A DNA stretch of 64,000 nucleotides. It comes from Marasmius tenuissimus (lineage: Eukaryota > Basidiomycota > Agaricomycetes > Agaricales > Marasmiaceae). The stretch's first letter is position 1. The number at the start of each line of letters is the position of its first letter. A program made the translations under genes and the position numbers. This document shows positions 10,298-23,433 of the stretch, piece by piece. The notes below the pieces were generated by a model that saw nothing but the letters and a program-made list of their open reading frames with translations, was not told the DNA's origin and ran no database searches. The stretch spans positions 1,240,001 to 1,304,000 of the forward strand of contig JAQOTA010000047.1 of assembly GCA_029532415.1 (NCBI GenBank), read 5' to 3'.

Positions 10298-10960
10298 ATG
10301 AACTGGGCTTTCGCGATTCTGTTGTACTCCCACATCTACGCTATATATGCGATTCCGGTCGCTCTTCAACTCTCCGACCCAAGCTCTATCTCTCACACGG
10401 ATGTTGTGTTCGGATATACCACTACAGAGACTACAGGAGTGATCCATTGCGAATCCGCACACTCTCCTCATCGTGTTGATGACTCTGAGGCGGGGTACCC
10501 TCGGGAAGCTATTGCTGCGGAGGTTGGAGTTGACGGCGCCAAGCCAGGGCGACCCATTTCGATCTGTCTGACAGATGTCAGTCCAGAGTTTGCCCGTCCA
10601 GCTGCAGGCAGTGTGCCTCAGGCTTGGAAAAGGAACCATGAAGGAGACACGAGTCCGAGTCATAAGATTTTGGAACGTAGGTGAGCGTTTCCTGTTTTCC
10701 TTTGTTCCGGAAATCTAGCGAGCTCATGTTTTGATTCCTCGGATGGTAGAGGTAAATCAAACCAATTGGGCACCACGAGTATTGTGTTGATAACATTCGT
10801 TTGTGGTGGACTTGGGTTATGTATCCTTGGTGCTGTTATAACTCGTCATCGTCGAGGGACGAGTGGTGACGGAAGTGGGGGTTCAGGCGGTGGTGGGGGC
10901 GATGGTAGTGGCGGCGATGGTGGCGGATGCGGAGGTGATGGAGGAGGTGGTGGTTGCTGA
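10298..10960 (+). CDS. Secreted/anchored single-pass protein with Gly-rich tail (S3)
   Basis: Exons 10298-10680 and 10750-10960 join in frame (AG|GTGAGC donor, GGTAG acceptor) to give 197 residues. The N terminus MNWAFAILLYSHIYAIYAIPVA is a plausible signal peptide. An ectodomain of about 120 residues follows, with few Cys and no family I recognise. After the intron come a transmembrane helix (SIVLITFVCGGLGLCILGAV), a basic stop-transfer ITRHRRG and a tail of about 40 residues made almost only of Gly, Ser, Asp and Cys. It shares this order with S2. The Gly tail comes from a GGT/GGC-type repeat and may vary in length between strains. Confidence 0.65.
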
Positions 10961-11618
10961 AGTAACGATCGTCATCCCGAACTTGTCTCTCTTGGATATT
11001 TACTCATATATCGAAACGAAGATTTGAACTTTTTGTACGATCCCCGTAGGAATGAATGATACCTTAATTGCGATGTCGTTACTCAGCCTCAACGATGAGA
11101 CAGAATGCACTACAATACTTGGTGAATTGGGCATAAGTCCAATCGAAGGAATTGGATCACATTGGTGAACAAAACGACATGAGAATGGGTATCCGTGGTA
11201 TTGAGTACAGCTAGCTCCGAGCTTGTAATATCCGAGGCAGGGTATAGGGAAGAGAGGCAAGAAGAGTAGAGGTAAGAAGAGCAGAGTTCGATGACATGAA
11301 AAAGCAACCACAAAATGTAACCCTAGAGAGACAAAATGGCCGTAGCGCGACAGGGGTGCGCATCCGCAAGCGTCTACAACAAGAAAGACTGCGGAAAGGA
11401 ATCGATGGGGATTACTTGCGGCGACAGGAACTCTTGGCTTCTTCGTTACAGTTATAGAAAACGAACTGAAGTGAAGACAGTGAGCGGATCAGTTATTGGG
11501 GTACGAGCTCGTTGAGATGATGAAACGTACGGAAGTTACCTGACTGTCGTCTCCAGCAAGATTCGGTCCTGTCGTCCTTTGTTGTTTATGCCGGGGTGGA
11601 CACTGGAATTCACTCGCG
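10961..11618. other. Intergenic region, no supported gene
   Basis: A minus-strand ORF (11311-11000, 103 codons) begins with a hydrophobic, signal-like stretch (TLLFLPLLFLPLFPIPCLG), but the matching place in the duplicated block (16520-16780) does not keep the frame, so I do not call it. 11490-11618 is 3' flank of S4, homologous to 16800-16930. Confidence 0.4.
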
Positions 11619-13068
11619 TCAGGCCTGATACCCACACGTCGCATACCGAGCAAAACCGACGGGTGTTTCTTCCCCAGCAATAGTGGGCGAAGTGGAGGTT
11701 GTACTCGCGTCGAAAGCGCCCAAGCTCTTCAACTTGGTGTCATGCTGTATCAGACACGAATACGTGAGCTCAAATGTCAAAGTTGACAAGCTAATCGAAC
11801 GCACCAGGTCGTACTCCGAATACAAAGTATTGCGTTTCCGGTTGCGCGAGTTTTGGCCATGAGCCCGGTCTTCGACACGGTACTCGTCTTCTTCGCACGA
11901 CTCCCAGAGGGCTTTGACCTTGGATTTGAATTCACTTCTGGCTGATTCCAAGGCAGATTTCTTGACAGCTTCGAGTTCGAGTTCATGCTTTCTTTGCATC
12001 TGGATGAGCTTCGCTTGAAGAGTGGTAGTCTCGGATGAATGCTCGGCCTTGAGCAGCTAGAGTTCAATAGTGCAAATAAAGTTCAACGATGAAAATTTAG
12101 AGACGATGTAGATTGTATGCGCACCTCAATCTCCCTCTCCAACTCGATCACTCTCTTTGCACGCTTTTCACAGTCCTCCAATTGATCATTGAGGACCTGT
12201 CAAGTCTTGAGAAGCTAGATACAGCCCTGGAGAAGAGGCTCTCACAGCTATTTTTACGCCTCTCTCTTCCGATTCCGCCTGTCGACACGACGTAAGTATA
12301 TCAGACCTTTTCAACAGGAAAACTTGTGAGGAAAACGAACCACGCGTCTGCGGTGGAGATCAAAGATAGAGCCAAGGAGATTCGAGAGCTCTATACTATC
12401 TTCTTGTCCCGTATAGGCTTCTGAATTCATGGCGGGGATGGCGGAGACACTCAACAAGGTGGGGGATGATGACAAACACGGTCGGTTCATTGCTAAGCGC
12501 TCGTGCTCACCAGCGCTTGAGAATCAACGCAATATTTTCCCACCAGCTTCATTGTGCTTGGCGTCTTTCACGACCTTGACAATAGACCACCACAATCGTA
12601 GCTCCGACTACCACCTCTACCACCACGAAAGTCACAATCGCTACCGCTACCACCAGAATACCGTCCTCGGAGCTCTCAACTTAAGGCAATGCCTTCCAGT
12701 ACATCGTTATCCAAGATGTCGTTATTCTAGAGATAATCAAACCACGGTGGCACGGACACCAGAGCGAGGAAAGGATGTTTTCACTCTCCTTATGTCTGGT
12801 TTGATCCCCCTGAAGTGATAGTGCCCCTGTTCATGGGCTCGGATGCAGACAACCAACCGCACTCGGTGTATTCAGCCGGTTCCGGACAACAATACAGGTT
12901 CGAACTTCTTCGATCATCATGCGGGATTATCCGTATCCCATTCACCAGAAGGATGAAGCCCCGAGCTTCGTTAATGAAAACTGGGCCGGGAGATGGGCTG
13001 TTGGATTGAGGTATAGGCGGAGTTATCGACAACACCCTAACAACAGTGTTGGCAATGGTGTGTTCCAT
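11619..13068 (-). CDS. Single-pass membrane protein with coiled-coil tail (S4)
   Basis: A multi-exon gene. An N-terminal exon region (from 13068, MEHTIANTVVRV, PIPQSNSPSPGPVFINEA) precedes a transmembrane helix near 12680-12590 (GILVVAVAIVTFVVVEVVVGATIVVVYC). Next is an exon with NSEAYTGQEDSIELSNLLGS, then a coiled coil across two exons (NDQLEDCEKRAKRVIELERE; AEHSSETTTLQAKLIQMQRK; HELELEAVKKSALESARSEF), then a C-terminal exon ending IAGEETPVGFARYATCGYQA at 11619. Between the ectodomain and the TM the reading frame changes, and I could not settle the exon borders there; a stop lies in the frame that continues into conserved VRLVVCIRAHE. It is divergent from chitinase A and duplicated with it. 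Family not recognised. Confidence 0.5.
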
Positions 13069-14298
13069 TTCTTATTCTTTTGTACCACTAAATTCGAACA
13101 GCAGGCCCGATTGGTGCTGAAGAGGCTCTGAATGCGAGTCGTGATTGCCTATACTATTCGCTCAAAATGGTCTACAGGAATCAAACAACGAAAGCCGACC
13201 GCATGCTATTCGAAAACTCCCATACTGCCGATTAGCTGTGGTAAGGTGCGGTCAAGTCTCTGTACTTGAGGTTTGTCGCGATGATACACCGATAAATGTC
13301 CCTAGAGACAGGTCGTGATTTTTGTTCCTGTATCGCCGAGATATACTCTGATGCACTTCGTGTCGCTAGCAAGTCCAGCTCGGTTCGAAAACACTCCCTA
13401 ATCCTCTTCTTATCAAGTCCAAACTGTGAAGCTTGAAGCGTGGAGAGTACAAGGGATTTTGAACCTCCGACTCTTGCCTACTACACGTCGCTTCCTCTTT
13501 GAGTCAAGAAAGGTTCGTGGATTGATCTCTCATGCGTACTCCTTCAAATTTGAAATATCTAGTCCGTTATCACGCTCACACAGAGACCTCTACAGAGGTA
13601 AAATCTCCCGTCGGCGCCTCTGATTCTGCGCTACAGCGTATAAACACGTTCACTCGCCCGAATCAATGCCCCTGAGGGAAGCCTTGATGAGCTCGGGAAC
13701 GCAAGAGAGACCGACCATACTTCTGAGTACGATTACGGGCATCTAAATCTGGATAGATACGCCCATTGCCGACTACCGGCACCTGCTTTGTCGTATGGGA
13801 GCGATCTGGCGCTGAACTAGAAGAGGCATGCCTAAGGAAATCGAGGTACGTATTCCTCAGCTCCGTAACAGTGTCCAGACAAAAGGGAGAGAATGAAGCA
13901 ATCTCTCATCTTTTCGTCAGCCTATGGCCACAGCACACCTTTTCCCCGCGTTTATCTAGAGCGTTACGTGGTGTAAACTACGAAGGAACATATGGGGCTT
14001 GCGTAAGATTGAACGGCAAGGTTTGCGATGCATCAAAGAGAGGTTCAAGGTGTTGAAGGTGACCGGGACCGCCGCCATTCGTACCGCGAGGTATCTCTTC
14101 CAGCTCTACAGGAATAGAGCGTTTCACTGACGAGATATCTCCCTCTCGGCATATGAAAGCATATGGCTGCCTTCAACAGTACGAAACGGGCTCCTACCTT
14201 CTTCTTTGGGATGGGAGGGACGTACGAGTCTATAAAAGCCCACTTTGAGAGTGGTTTCCGTAGGCCTCAGAACCTCTTCGGGCACTCTCATACACTCA
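13069..14298. other. Divergent promoter region between S4 and chitinase A
   Basis: About 1.2 kb with no supported gene. ORFs at 13766-14056 look conserved against 19283-19507 in unit B, but most differences there change the amino acid, so this is shared non-coding sequence. It ends with the chitinase core promoter. Confidence 0.5.
14231..14237 (+). promoter_or_regulatory. TATA box of chitinase A
   Basis: TATAAAA 68 bp upstream of the ATG, followed by CCCACTTTGAGAGTGG. The same sequence in unit B reads CATAAAA (19693-19699), a T to C change in the first TATA position. Confidence 0.55.
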
Positions 14299-16416
<2,118 letters not shown>

Positions 16417-16879
16417 TCAAGTTATCAGAGTTTCAATCATTGGGGGCAGATCTTTTCGCTATCGGGATCGATAAAATATTTACATATGTTGTTTTATACC
16501 ACTGTCCTCCGTACACTATTTCAAAGTGCTTTACATTGATGGACGACACGAGAATCGTCCCCAGGGATAGGGATAGCTGAGCAACTCGTGGTAGTACCAT
16601 CCGAGGGTATACTAAGGAGAGGCGACAAGACAACGGTAGAGCCCAGTGACACGAGAAAGCCTGGAGCATGCATGGAACGTGACTTTAGAATGGCGAGGCA
16701 GAGGTGCACATCTGAAAGTGTCGACGACAAGAATGATGGCGGAGAGGGATTGACGAGAACTACTTGTGATGACAAAGACTCTTTGCCTCCCCATTACGGT
16801 CATGCCAAACAAGCTGAAATGGAAAAAAAGTGAGCGGATCGGTTCAATAGGTACGAACTCGTTAGGACGGTAAAACGCA

Positions 16880-18270
16880 CGAAAGCTCTCTGACCGTCAT
16901 CTCCAGCGGGACGAGGACCTGTCATCCTTTGTTGGTTATATCGGGGTAACACTGTGGAACTCCCCGAAGATCCATACGGAACATACAGAGCAAAACCGGC
17001 GGGTGTTTCTTCCCCAGCAACAGTTTGCAGCAGAAGTGTCCGCTCTTCAAGTTGGTGACACGCTATATCAGGCACGGGTGCGTGAGCTCAAAACTTTCAA
17101 GTTGACAAGCCAATCGAACGCACCAGGTCGCAGTCTGAATACAAAGTTTCCCGGTTGCGCGAGTTTTGACCACGAGCTTGGTCTTCGACGTGGTACTCTT
17201 CTTCGCGCGACTCCCAGATGGCTTTGACGGGATCCAGATTCACTTCTGTCTATTTACAAGGCAGACTTTTTCACGACCCCGAGATCGGCTTCGTGAGCTT
17301 TGCTTGGTGAACGGCGGTCTCGAAGGAATGCTGGGACTTGAGCAAAATGAGCCTGTACAATGAGATGAGCTAAGTCCAATAATACAAGTTTGGAGACAAC
17401 AAAGGGCTGCATACGGACCTCTATCTCCTTCTCTTACTCAGTCTCCCTTTTTGCGCGTACCTCTGAATTTTCCAACTGGTATTTGAGGGTCTAGCAGATT
17501 TCGAGAAGCTGGACATGACACTGGGGAAGCGTCTCTCACAGCTCATTTACGCCTCTTTCTCCCGATTCCACCTGTCCACACGACGTATATCAGGTATTTA
17601 CGACAGGAAAACTTGAGAAGAAAATGAATCTGTGATGAAGATCAAAGATAGAGCTGATGAGTTTTGAGAGCTCGATGCTTGTCCTGTATAAGCTTTTGAA
17701 TACATGATGGGGATAGCGAGGGAATCAAGGAGGTGGCCGGGGAGGATGACAAACGGTCGGACCTTGAAGTTGGTCCACCGTCCACTGCTGGTAATAGCGC
17801 GTTCGTCAAACGCTCGTGCCTGATACCGGCGCTTAATAAACGACGCTTTGTGCTCGGCGTCTTTCACGACCTTAACAATGGACCACCACCACAATTATGA
17901 CTCCGACTGCCACCACGAAAGCAATGATCATCACCACTACCACGAGAATACCGACCTCGCAAGGCAGTTTCATACAGCGGCACGGATGATGGTTGGGGAT
18001 AATCTCAAATTACAGTGGCATGAACACCAGAGCAAGGAAAAGGTATTTTTACTTTGGTCTGGCTTGTCTCCGAAATGATAGTGTTTCATTTCATGGACTC
18101 GGATGCAGACGACCAACCGCACCCAGTGGCTCTGGACGAAGATACTGATTCGAACTTCGATCATCGTATGGGATTATTCGAAACTGCGAACTTCGTTGAC
18201 GAGAGTGACGGGACCAGGAGATGGGTTGTTGGACTGAGGTGCAGGCGAAGTCATTGAAAATACCTTGACA
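16880..18270 (-). pseudogene. Decayed paralogue of S4 (S5)
   Basis: It aligns with S4 along its length but the frame is broken. The transmembrane helix (VGILVVVVMIIAFVVAVGVIIVVVVHC, near 17960-17878) is followed at once by TAA. The exon matching MNSEAYTGQ has a 7-nt net deletion after TGQ. The first coiled-coil exon has an in-frame TAA (AKRET-stop-EKEIE), and the second lost about 19 nt after QAKLTKP and runs into TGA. The region upstream of the TM also has a deletion of about 25 nt relative to S4. Several independent lesions make this a pseudogene unless the gene has been completely re-spliced. Confidence 0.75.
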
Positions 18271-18453
18271 ACAGTGTTGGCGTTGAAGAGGCTCCAAATT
18301 CAAATCATGATCGCCTATATTCACTTGAGAGAGATGCATGGAAATCAAACAACGAAATCTACGGCGCGCTACTCGAAAATAACTCCCATACTGCCGGCTG
18401 GCTGTGGTAAGGTGCGGTTGAGCCTCTGTATTCAAGGTTTATCGTGAGGTACT

Positions 18454-18761
18454 ATCAGGAGTTTCGGACTTTGATGGTCATGGATGGTTGCAGGTGGTAC
18501 CACCCCAAACCATCAAAGAAAATCCGGGACTTGGCAATTGGCAACCTAAGTCAATTTTCCCGACAATCCGATTTTCTGGAGCTCTGTCAAAGCACACTTC
18601 CACTGAGTTTTTTATACAAGCACCTCCAGTTAGATCCTAAACTTACCTTTTCAAGCTCTAAAGCTCATTTTCTTGCCCTGTGCATGCTGCACGACACCGA
18701 CAACGTTGCCTTTTTTGCCGGACCATCAGAAATCCGGCAATCAAAGTCAGAAAATGCTGAT
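18454..18761. mobile_element. MITE, about 308 bp (family C)
   Basis: Terminal inverted repeats of about 22 bp, ATCAGGAGTTTCGGACTTTGAT at the left (18454 onward) and ATCAGCATTTTCTGACTTTGAT as complement of the right end. It lies in unit B where unit A (near 13270-13300) has no such sequence, so A is the near-empty site. A TA target duplication is likely but the flank is not clean. No coding capacity. Confidence 0.7.
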
Positions 18762-19768
18762 TAGTATATGCTGATACATGATCCTTGAGATAGGTCCCGA
18801 TTTGTTCCTGTATTGCCGAGATGCACTCTGATGTATTTTCTTCGCGACGTTAGCAAGTCAGCCTCAGTTCGAAGGCTGCCTCTGATCATTTACTTATCAA
18901 CTCTAAACCTTGTAGTGCGGAAAGTAAGGGATTTTGAACCTCAGACTCTTGCTTACCCCTGGGTCCTTGTCACTGACATGGCAGTTCCTCTTCGAGTTGC
19001 GAGTGGGCAGGTGGCTAAGGAAAAGTTCGTGGGCTGATCTCTCGTGCACATACCTCTGAAACCCAGTCCATTATCGCGCTCACAAAGGCATCTTCAGAGG
19101 TAAAATCTCCCATCGACGAAGATGTGTACATCAACGGTCGGAAAGCCTTGATGAACTCAGAAGTGTGAGATACAGAACGACCACACTTCTGAGTACAGTC
19201 GCAGCCACCCGAATTTAGACAGGTACGCCCCATTTTCGACCACCGGCGCCAGCTCTGTCGTATCGGGCGATCTGACACTGAAATGGAAGGGGCGTTTCTA
19301 AGGAATGCAAGGCACGCATTCCTCAGCTCCGCAAAAGTTTTCGTCCAGCAAAAGGGAGAGAATGAAGCAATCTCTCACTTTTTTGTCAACCTATGGCCTC
19401 AGCACACCTTTTCTACGCGTTCATTTGGAGCGCTACGTGGTGTTAACTACAAAGGAGCATTTGGGGTTTGCGTAAGATTGACCGGCAACGTTTGCGATGC
19501 ATCATAGAGATACAAGACGTTGAAGACGACGGAGATCGCCGCCATCCGTACCGCGAGGTATCTTTTCGAGCTCTACAGTAATAGAAAGTTTCACTGATGA
19601 GATACATCTCTCTTGGCAGTTGCAAGCGCATGGCTGCCTTTAGCAGTCCAAAACGGGTTCCTGCCTTCTTCGGACGGGGGTATGTACGAGTCCATAAAAG
19701 CCCACTTTGAGAGTGGTATCCGTAGGCATCTGAACCCTTCGAGCACTCTCATACACTTAGACTTCGGG

Positions 19769-21578
19769 ATGGTATTCCTCTCACTCTCCGTCGTAGCAGG
19801 GCTTTTTGCCTCCGCAGCATGGGCCTACAATAACTCCAGGAATGACAACGTGAGCCGATCCCTTCTCGTCACTGAGCCTTCGTCTGAACCAACCTCATTA
19901 GCTCGTTGTGTAAAACGCTTTCTTGATGTGTCTTCCAGACCATGCTGAACTCCTCTAGCTACTATGGACAGAATTCGTACGGACAGTCTCATCCCTCGGA
20001 CATGAACAATTATCAAACGAGGCTATCCAACTACTGCCAGGTATTCTCTGATAATTGGTTGATGAACTCAAAAGGTTTTGAGAATATATATCTCTAGGAT
20101 GACACCATCAACGCATTCCCATTGGCATTCTTGAATGTCTACTTTGACGGTGATGGTTTACCTGTGATCAACCTGGCAAATGTGAGCCAAAGCATACTGC
20201 TGAACCCATGCATCCATCGTTGACTTAAACTCGATTTGACTCCCGCTTGCCTAGATTTGCGCTAAGAATTGCACGGTGTTGCAAGACGACATCAAAATGT
20301 GTCAGGAAAAGGGCAAGATCATCACACTCAGCTTGGGGGGGGATGTTGGTGGCAGTACTGGTCTTGTAACGTTTTCGTCTGACGCTCAGGCTGAACAATT
20401 CGCGGACACCGTCTGGAATCTCTTCCTTGGTGGATCGACTTCAGAGGCCAGGCCCTTCGGTAGGCAACATCATCCCATTGTCCGATACATTACTGACGAG
20501 TGTGTTCGTCCCTTAGGAGACGCGGTTCTTGATGGGTAAGCTACATTTCATTCATGAGAGGGGAAGAAATAGATCACGAGCTTATCAACCCTCCAGAGTT
20601 GACCTGGATATCGAAGGAATTCCTCCCACGGGTTACTTTGCATTCGTGAACAAGATTCGCTCTCACACCGACCGGGCCAATAAGAAGTTAGTCCCGATCA
20701 TTATCTACACAAACCCGTGCGCTAATATCTACTTCCAGATACTATGTTACCGCCGCTCCTCAATGTCCAGATGTATTGAAGAAACCTGTTCTCTACGGCG
20801 CAAGTTTCGACGCTGTCTATGTTCTGTTCTACAACAATCCCTGGTGCGAAGCTAGCAGTGGCGTAGGTGTTATCTCTCATTGCCTTTCCATCATATCACT
20901 GAAATATCCTCATCATGACCAGACGATCAACTTCGACGAATGGTCTGTATACTTTAGCCCTGTCGCGCTTGCCACTCTGACTTTCTCATTCAAGGGACCA
21001 ATGGGCCAGAACAGAATCCCCCAACAAAGACGTCAAGATCTTCTTAGGTGTCCCCGCCTCACCCACCGCCGCTAGCCCTGCCAGCTACGTCGACCCCGAC
21101 ACGCTCGGTGAACTAGCTAAATCGATTCAGGATCAGTACTCTTCCTTCGGTGGAGTTGTGTGCGTACTATCTGCGGTTTTCAAATTTGGATTCATGAGAC
21201 TGATTGAGGATGATCGCACAGATTGTGGGATGCGTCGCAAGCATATGGTGAGTGTGGTTTCCCCCCTCGCATTGGCATGCGTGCTCACGAAGGAGTAAAG
21301 CTAACAAACGATACGATGTCGCTATCAAGAGGGCTCTTACTGGTGCGACCGGAGATGTATCCCCAGAGACATCAGCTACAGCAGAGTCTACCTCTGCTAC
21401 ATCCCTGGTGTCCACCACGGCATCTAGTGCTCAATCATCATTCAGCGTCGCCGAGGTCACTTCGGCTTCGCTGTCCTCCGTCGTCGCATCTGCCTCTTCG
21501 TCATCCGAGTCGGTCACAACGACCACAACGGCAAAACTCGTCCGCAGAAGGCGTCAAAATTCTTTAGACGTTGAATAG
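19769..21578 (+). CDS. Secreted GH18 class III chitinase without CBM (chitinase B)
   Basis: Paralogue of chitinase A: twelve exons, 1182 nt, 393 residues, same intron positions including the 8-nt exon (19902-19909). The signal peptide and YYGQNSYGQSHPSD are kept, and the catalytic motif reads DGVDLDIEG, so the general acid Glu remains. Two changes stand out. The substrate-site motif reads FDAVYVLFYNNPWC, with Leu for the Gln that class III chitinases keep (Gln181 in hevamine). After RYDVAIKRALTGATGD the Gly linker and chitin-binding module are gone, replaced by a Ser/Thr/Val-rich tail ending RRRRQNSLDVE. It could be a weakened enzyme, a wall-anchored form or a chitin-binding protein; frames are intact, so it is probably expressed. 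Confidence 0.88.
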
Positions 21579-22147
21579 ATTTTCGGGGTTTCAATCTTTG
21601 GGTACGGGTACATATATTGTTGTGACCGGGTTTAGTGAGATATTTATTGTGTTTTGTACGACCATCCGACTTTGACATTTGTGTGAACGCCACGAAGTTT
21701 TCGAGAAAGATACATTTCCCCCAAAGAATGAACATAAAGGAGCGAGTGTTCTGCTCTTGGTAGAGCTATTTCTCTTGTGCCTGCGCCCCTCCTTCATATG
21801 TACCGGTCGACGTTGAACCCAAAAATGCCCATATGCATGCTCTTTCAATCCTTTGCCCGTGCAACCACTGACTTTCGGTAAAAGCCGACGGCATCACGGC
21901 GGCACACTCGAAAGCCGTCGATGTGAAGTTCCGACCAGTGTGTCCAAATTCGAAACATCAATTCATTTGCCTCTCGTGGCGATTGACGGGTCAAGGTGCG
22001 CAGTCGAGAAATCTATAGCATTCACTGTAATAAGAGTTACATCCGGGCATAAGGAGTTTATACATTCCCAGTAAGGTCAACACCTCTTATGTACGAAATC
22101 ACTCTCAACCTATGAGAGAGTTCCTTCGTAGCTCAAAAAACATCTTC
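21579..22147. other. Intergenic region, no supported gene
   Basis: 3' flank of chitinase B and of M3, which converge here. ORFs below 90 codons only; nothing recognised. Confidence 0.45.
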
Positions 22148-23267
22148 TTACATCGTACTCTTCCTCTTCCCGTCAGCATTCTCTGGAGACGGACGAGTGT
22201 ACAGTCCAGTCAGGCGATCAAATTCAGCCGCCTGAGAAGCTGCCTGTGCTCTGAGATTCTCCGAGAAGTTCTTTATAACGTCCTTCAGCTCCACAATCTC
22301 CCTCTCTTGACTAGAGATTAAATCTTCAACGCCAGAAGGAACATTCCTATTCACGGGGCCAGGGGAGCCAGGACCCTGTCGAACCGTATTGTCCGAACCT
22401 GTCGGGCTTGGGACTTGGGTGAGCGCACGACGCAGGTCGGCAATCTCACGCTCTTGTCTGGCGATAACCTCGTCTCTGAAATGGTTCCCGGAGCCATTCT
22501 CAGAGTCGGATTCGGAGGCGGGGAGTCTGATATAACCTGTGAGTCCGAGTGACGATCGGAATTTAGAGACGGCGTCCCGAGCGTTAGAGACAGAGTCCCG
22601 GACGTCTTGCATGGTGCGACGTTTATAGAGCCACTCTGATGAAGGTAGAGACGTTAGTCTGAGTGGGAGAGCAAATAATCGAGGTATGTATGCGTACCGG
22701 AGGATAGGTCCTCGGGCTGAGATCGGACGTCTTTGCCATAGACCTCTTTGAGATTTTCCTGGAGGTGCATATGAGTGATGACGATGTAAAGGACTCTGTG
22801 AAGAGCCAGTCCCAATAGGAAGGTGGGTCCTGCGATGAAAAAACTGTCTCGTGCGCTACGAGAAAGAGACTAAGTATCGACGATAGTCACCGAGCGGCAG
22901 AAACAGTTTTCTTACTTGTATTTCCTGTATCGATAATATCCCCACCCCCAATGGTCGGCCTTGATACTGAAGTGGATGAGGCGAATGAGGGACTCAAAGC
23001 AGAGGGATAGCGCATAAAGAGTGGAAATGCTAGAAGAAGGAACGGAGGAATGAGTACGCCGAGGCAAAAGCTAAAGGAAGAGACAGCATACGTCAGAAGT
23101 CCTTTCAAACCGAACCTAATGGTGTGAATCGATTTCCTCTCATCGAAGGCAAATCGATGAATGCGCTGCCAGACGATACGTGGAAGAGGGAAGAGTAGAA
23201 AAGCGAGTGCTGCACACTCGAGAGAAAGGATAACGATGCAAAGAATATAGTGCGCACCCAGCTCCAT
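22148..23267 (-). CDS. Three-TM/coiled-coil membrane protein, M family member 3
   Basis: The start MELGAHYILCIV begins exon 1 with TM1 and LSLECAALAFLLFPLPRIVW. Exon 2 has TM2 (STLYALSLCFESLIRLIHF). Exon 3 has TM3 (FFIAGPTFLLGLALHRVLY) then IVITHMHLQENLKEVYG. Exon 4 has WLYKRRTMQDVRDSVSNA, an acidic SESDSENGSGNHFRDEV, the heptads ARQEREIADLRRAL, a spacer (QVPSPTGSDNTVRQGPGSPG), a second heptad block (SSQEREIVELKDVIKNFSEN) and a tail ending DGKRKSTM. All four exons join in frame. The second coiled-coil block and Gly/Pro spacer are shared only with M4. Function unknown. Confidence 0.85.
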
Positions 23268-23376
23268 GTCGATTTGAAAGTTGGGAAAGTACGGAGAAAG
23301 TAGATGGCTGTTATAACAAAGCTTGGTTCAATATATGTATTTGTGAAGGGTACGAAACTCACACGTCAGCTTGTAA

Positions 23377-23420
23377 CCCGTGCACACCGCAAAGGTGATT
23401 GATATCAACAGGCTCGCTGC
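23377..23420 (-). promoter_or_regulatory. M-family upstream element, copy at M3
   Basis: Gene sense GTTGATATCAATCACCTTTG then CGGTGTGCACGGG, 110-153 bp before the M3 ATG. Immediately distal is GCTGCGGAAGACTGCGCA (23416-23433), of which all but the first two bases recur before M4. Confidence 0.55.
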
Positions 23421-23433
23421 GGAAGACTGCGCA

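Larger units (their letters stand above)
16830..21578. repeat. Segmental duplication, unit B
   Basis: Second copy of the S4-chitinase block. It differs by decay of the minus-strand gene, a MITE at 18454-18761 and rearrangement of the chitinase 3' end. Confidence 0.85.

Noticed and set aside
11000..11311. Minus ORF with signal-peptide-like N terminus
   Set aside because: The corresponding region of unit B does not preserve the frame and no mature domain is visible.
13766..14056. ORF apparently conserved with 19283-19507 in the duplicated block
   Set aside because: About a dozen differences between the two copies mostly change the amino acid, and flanking frames are not kept; this is duplicated promoter sequence.
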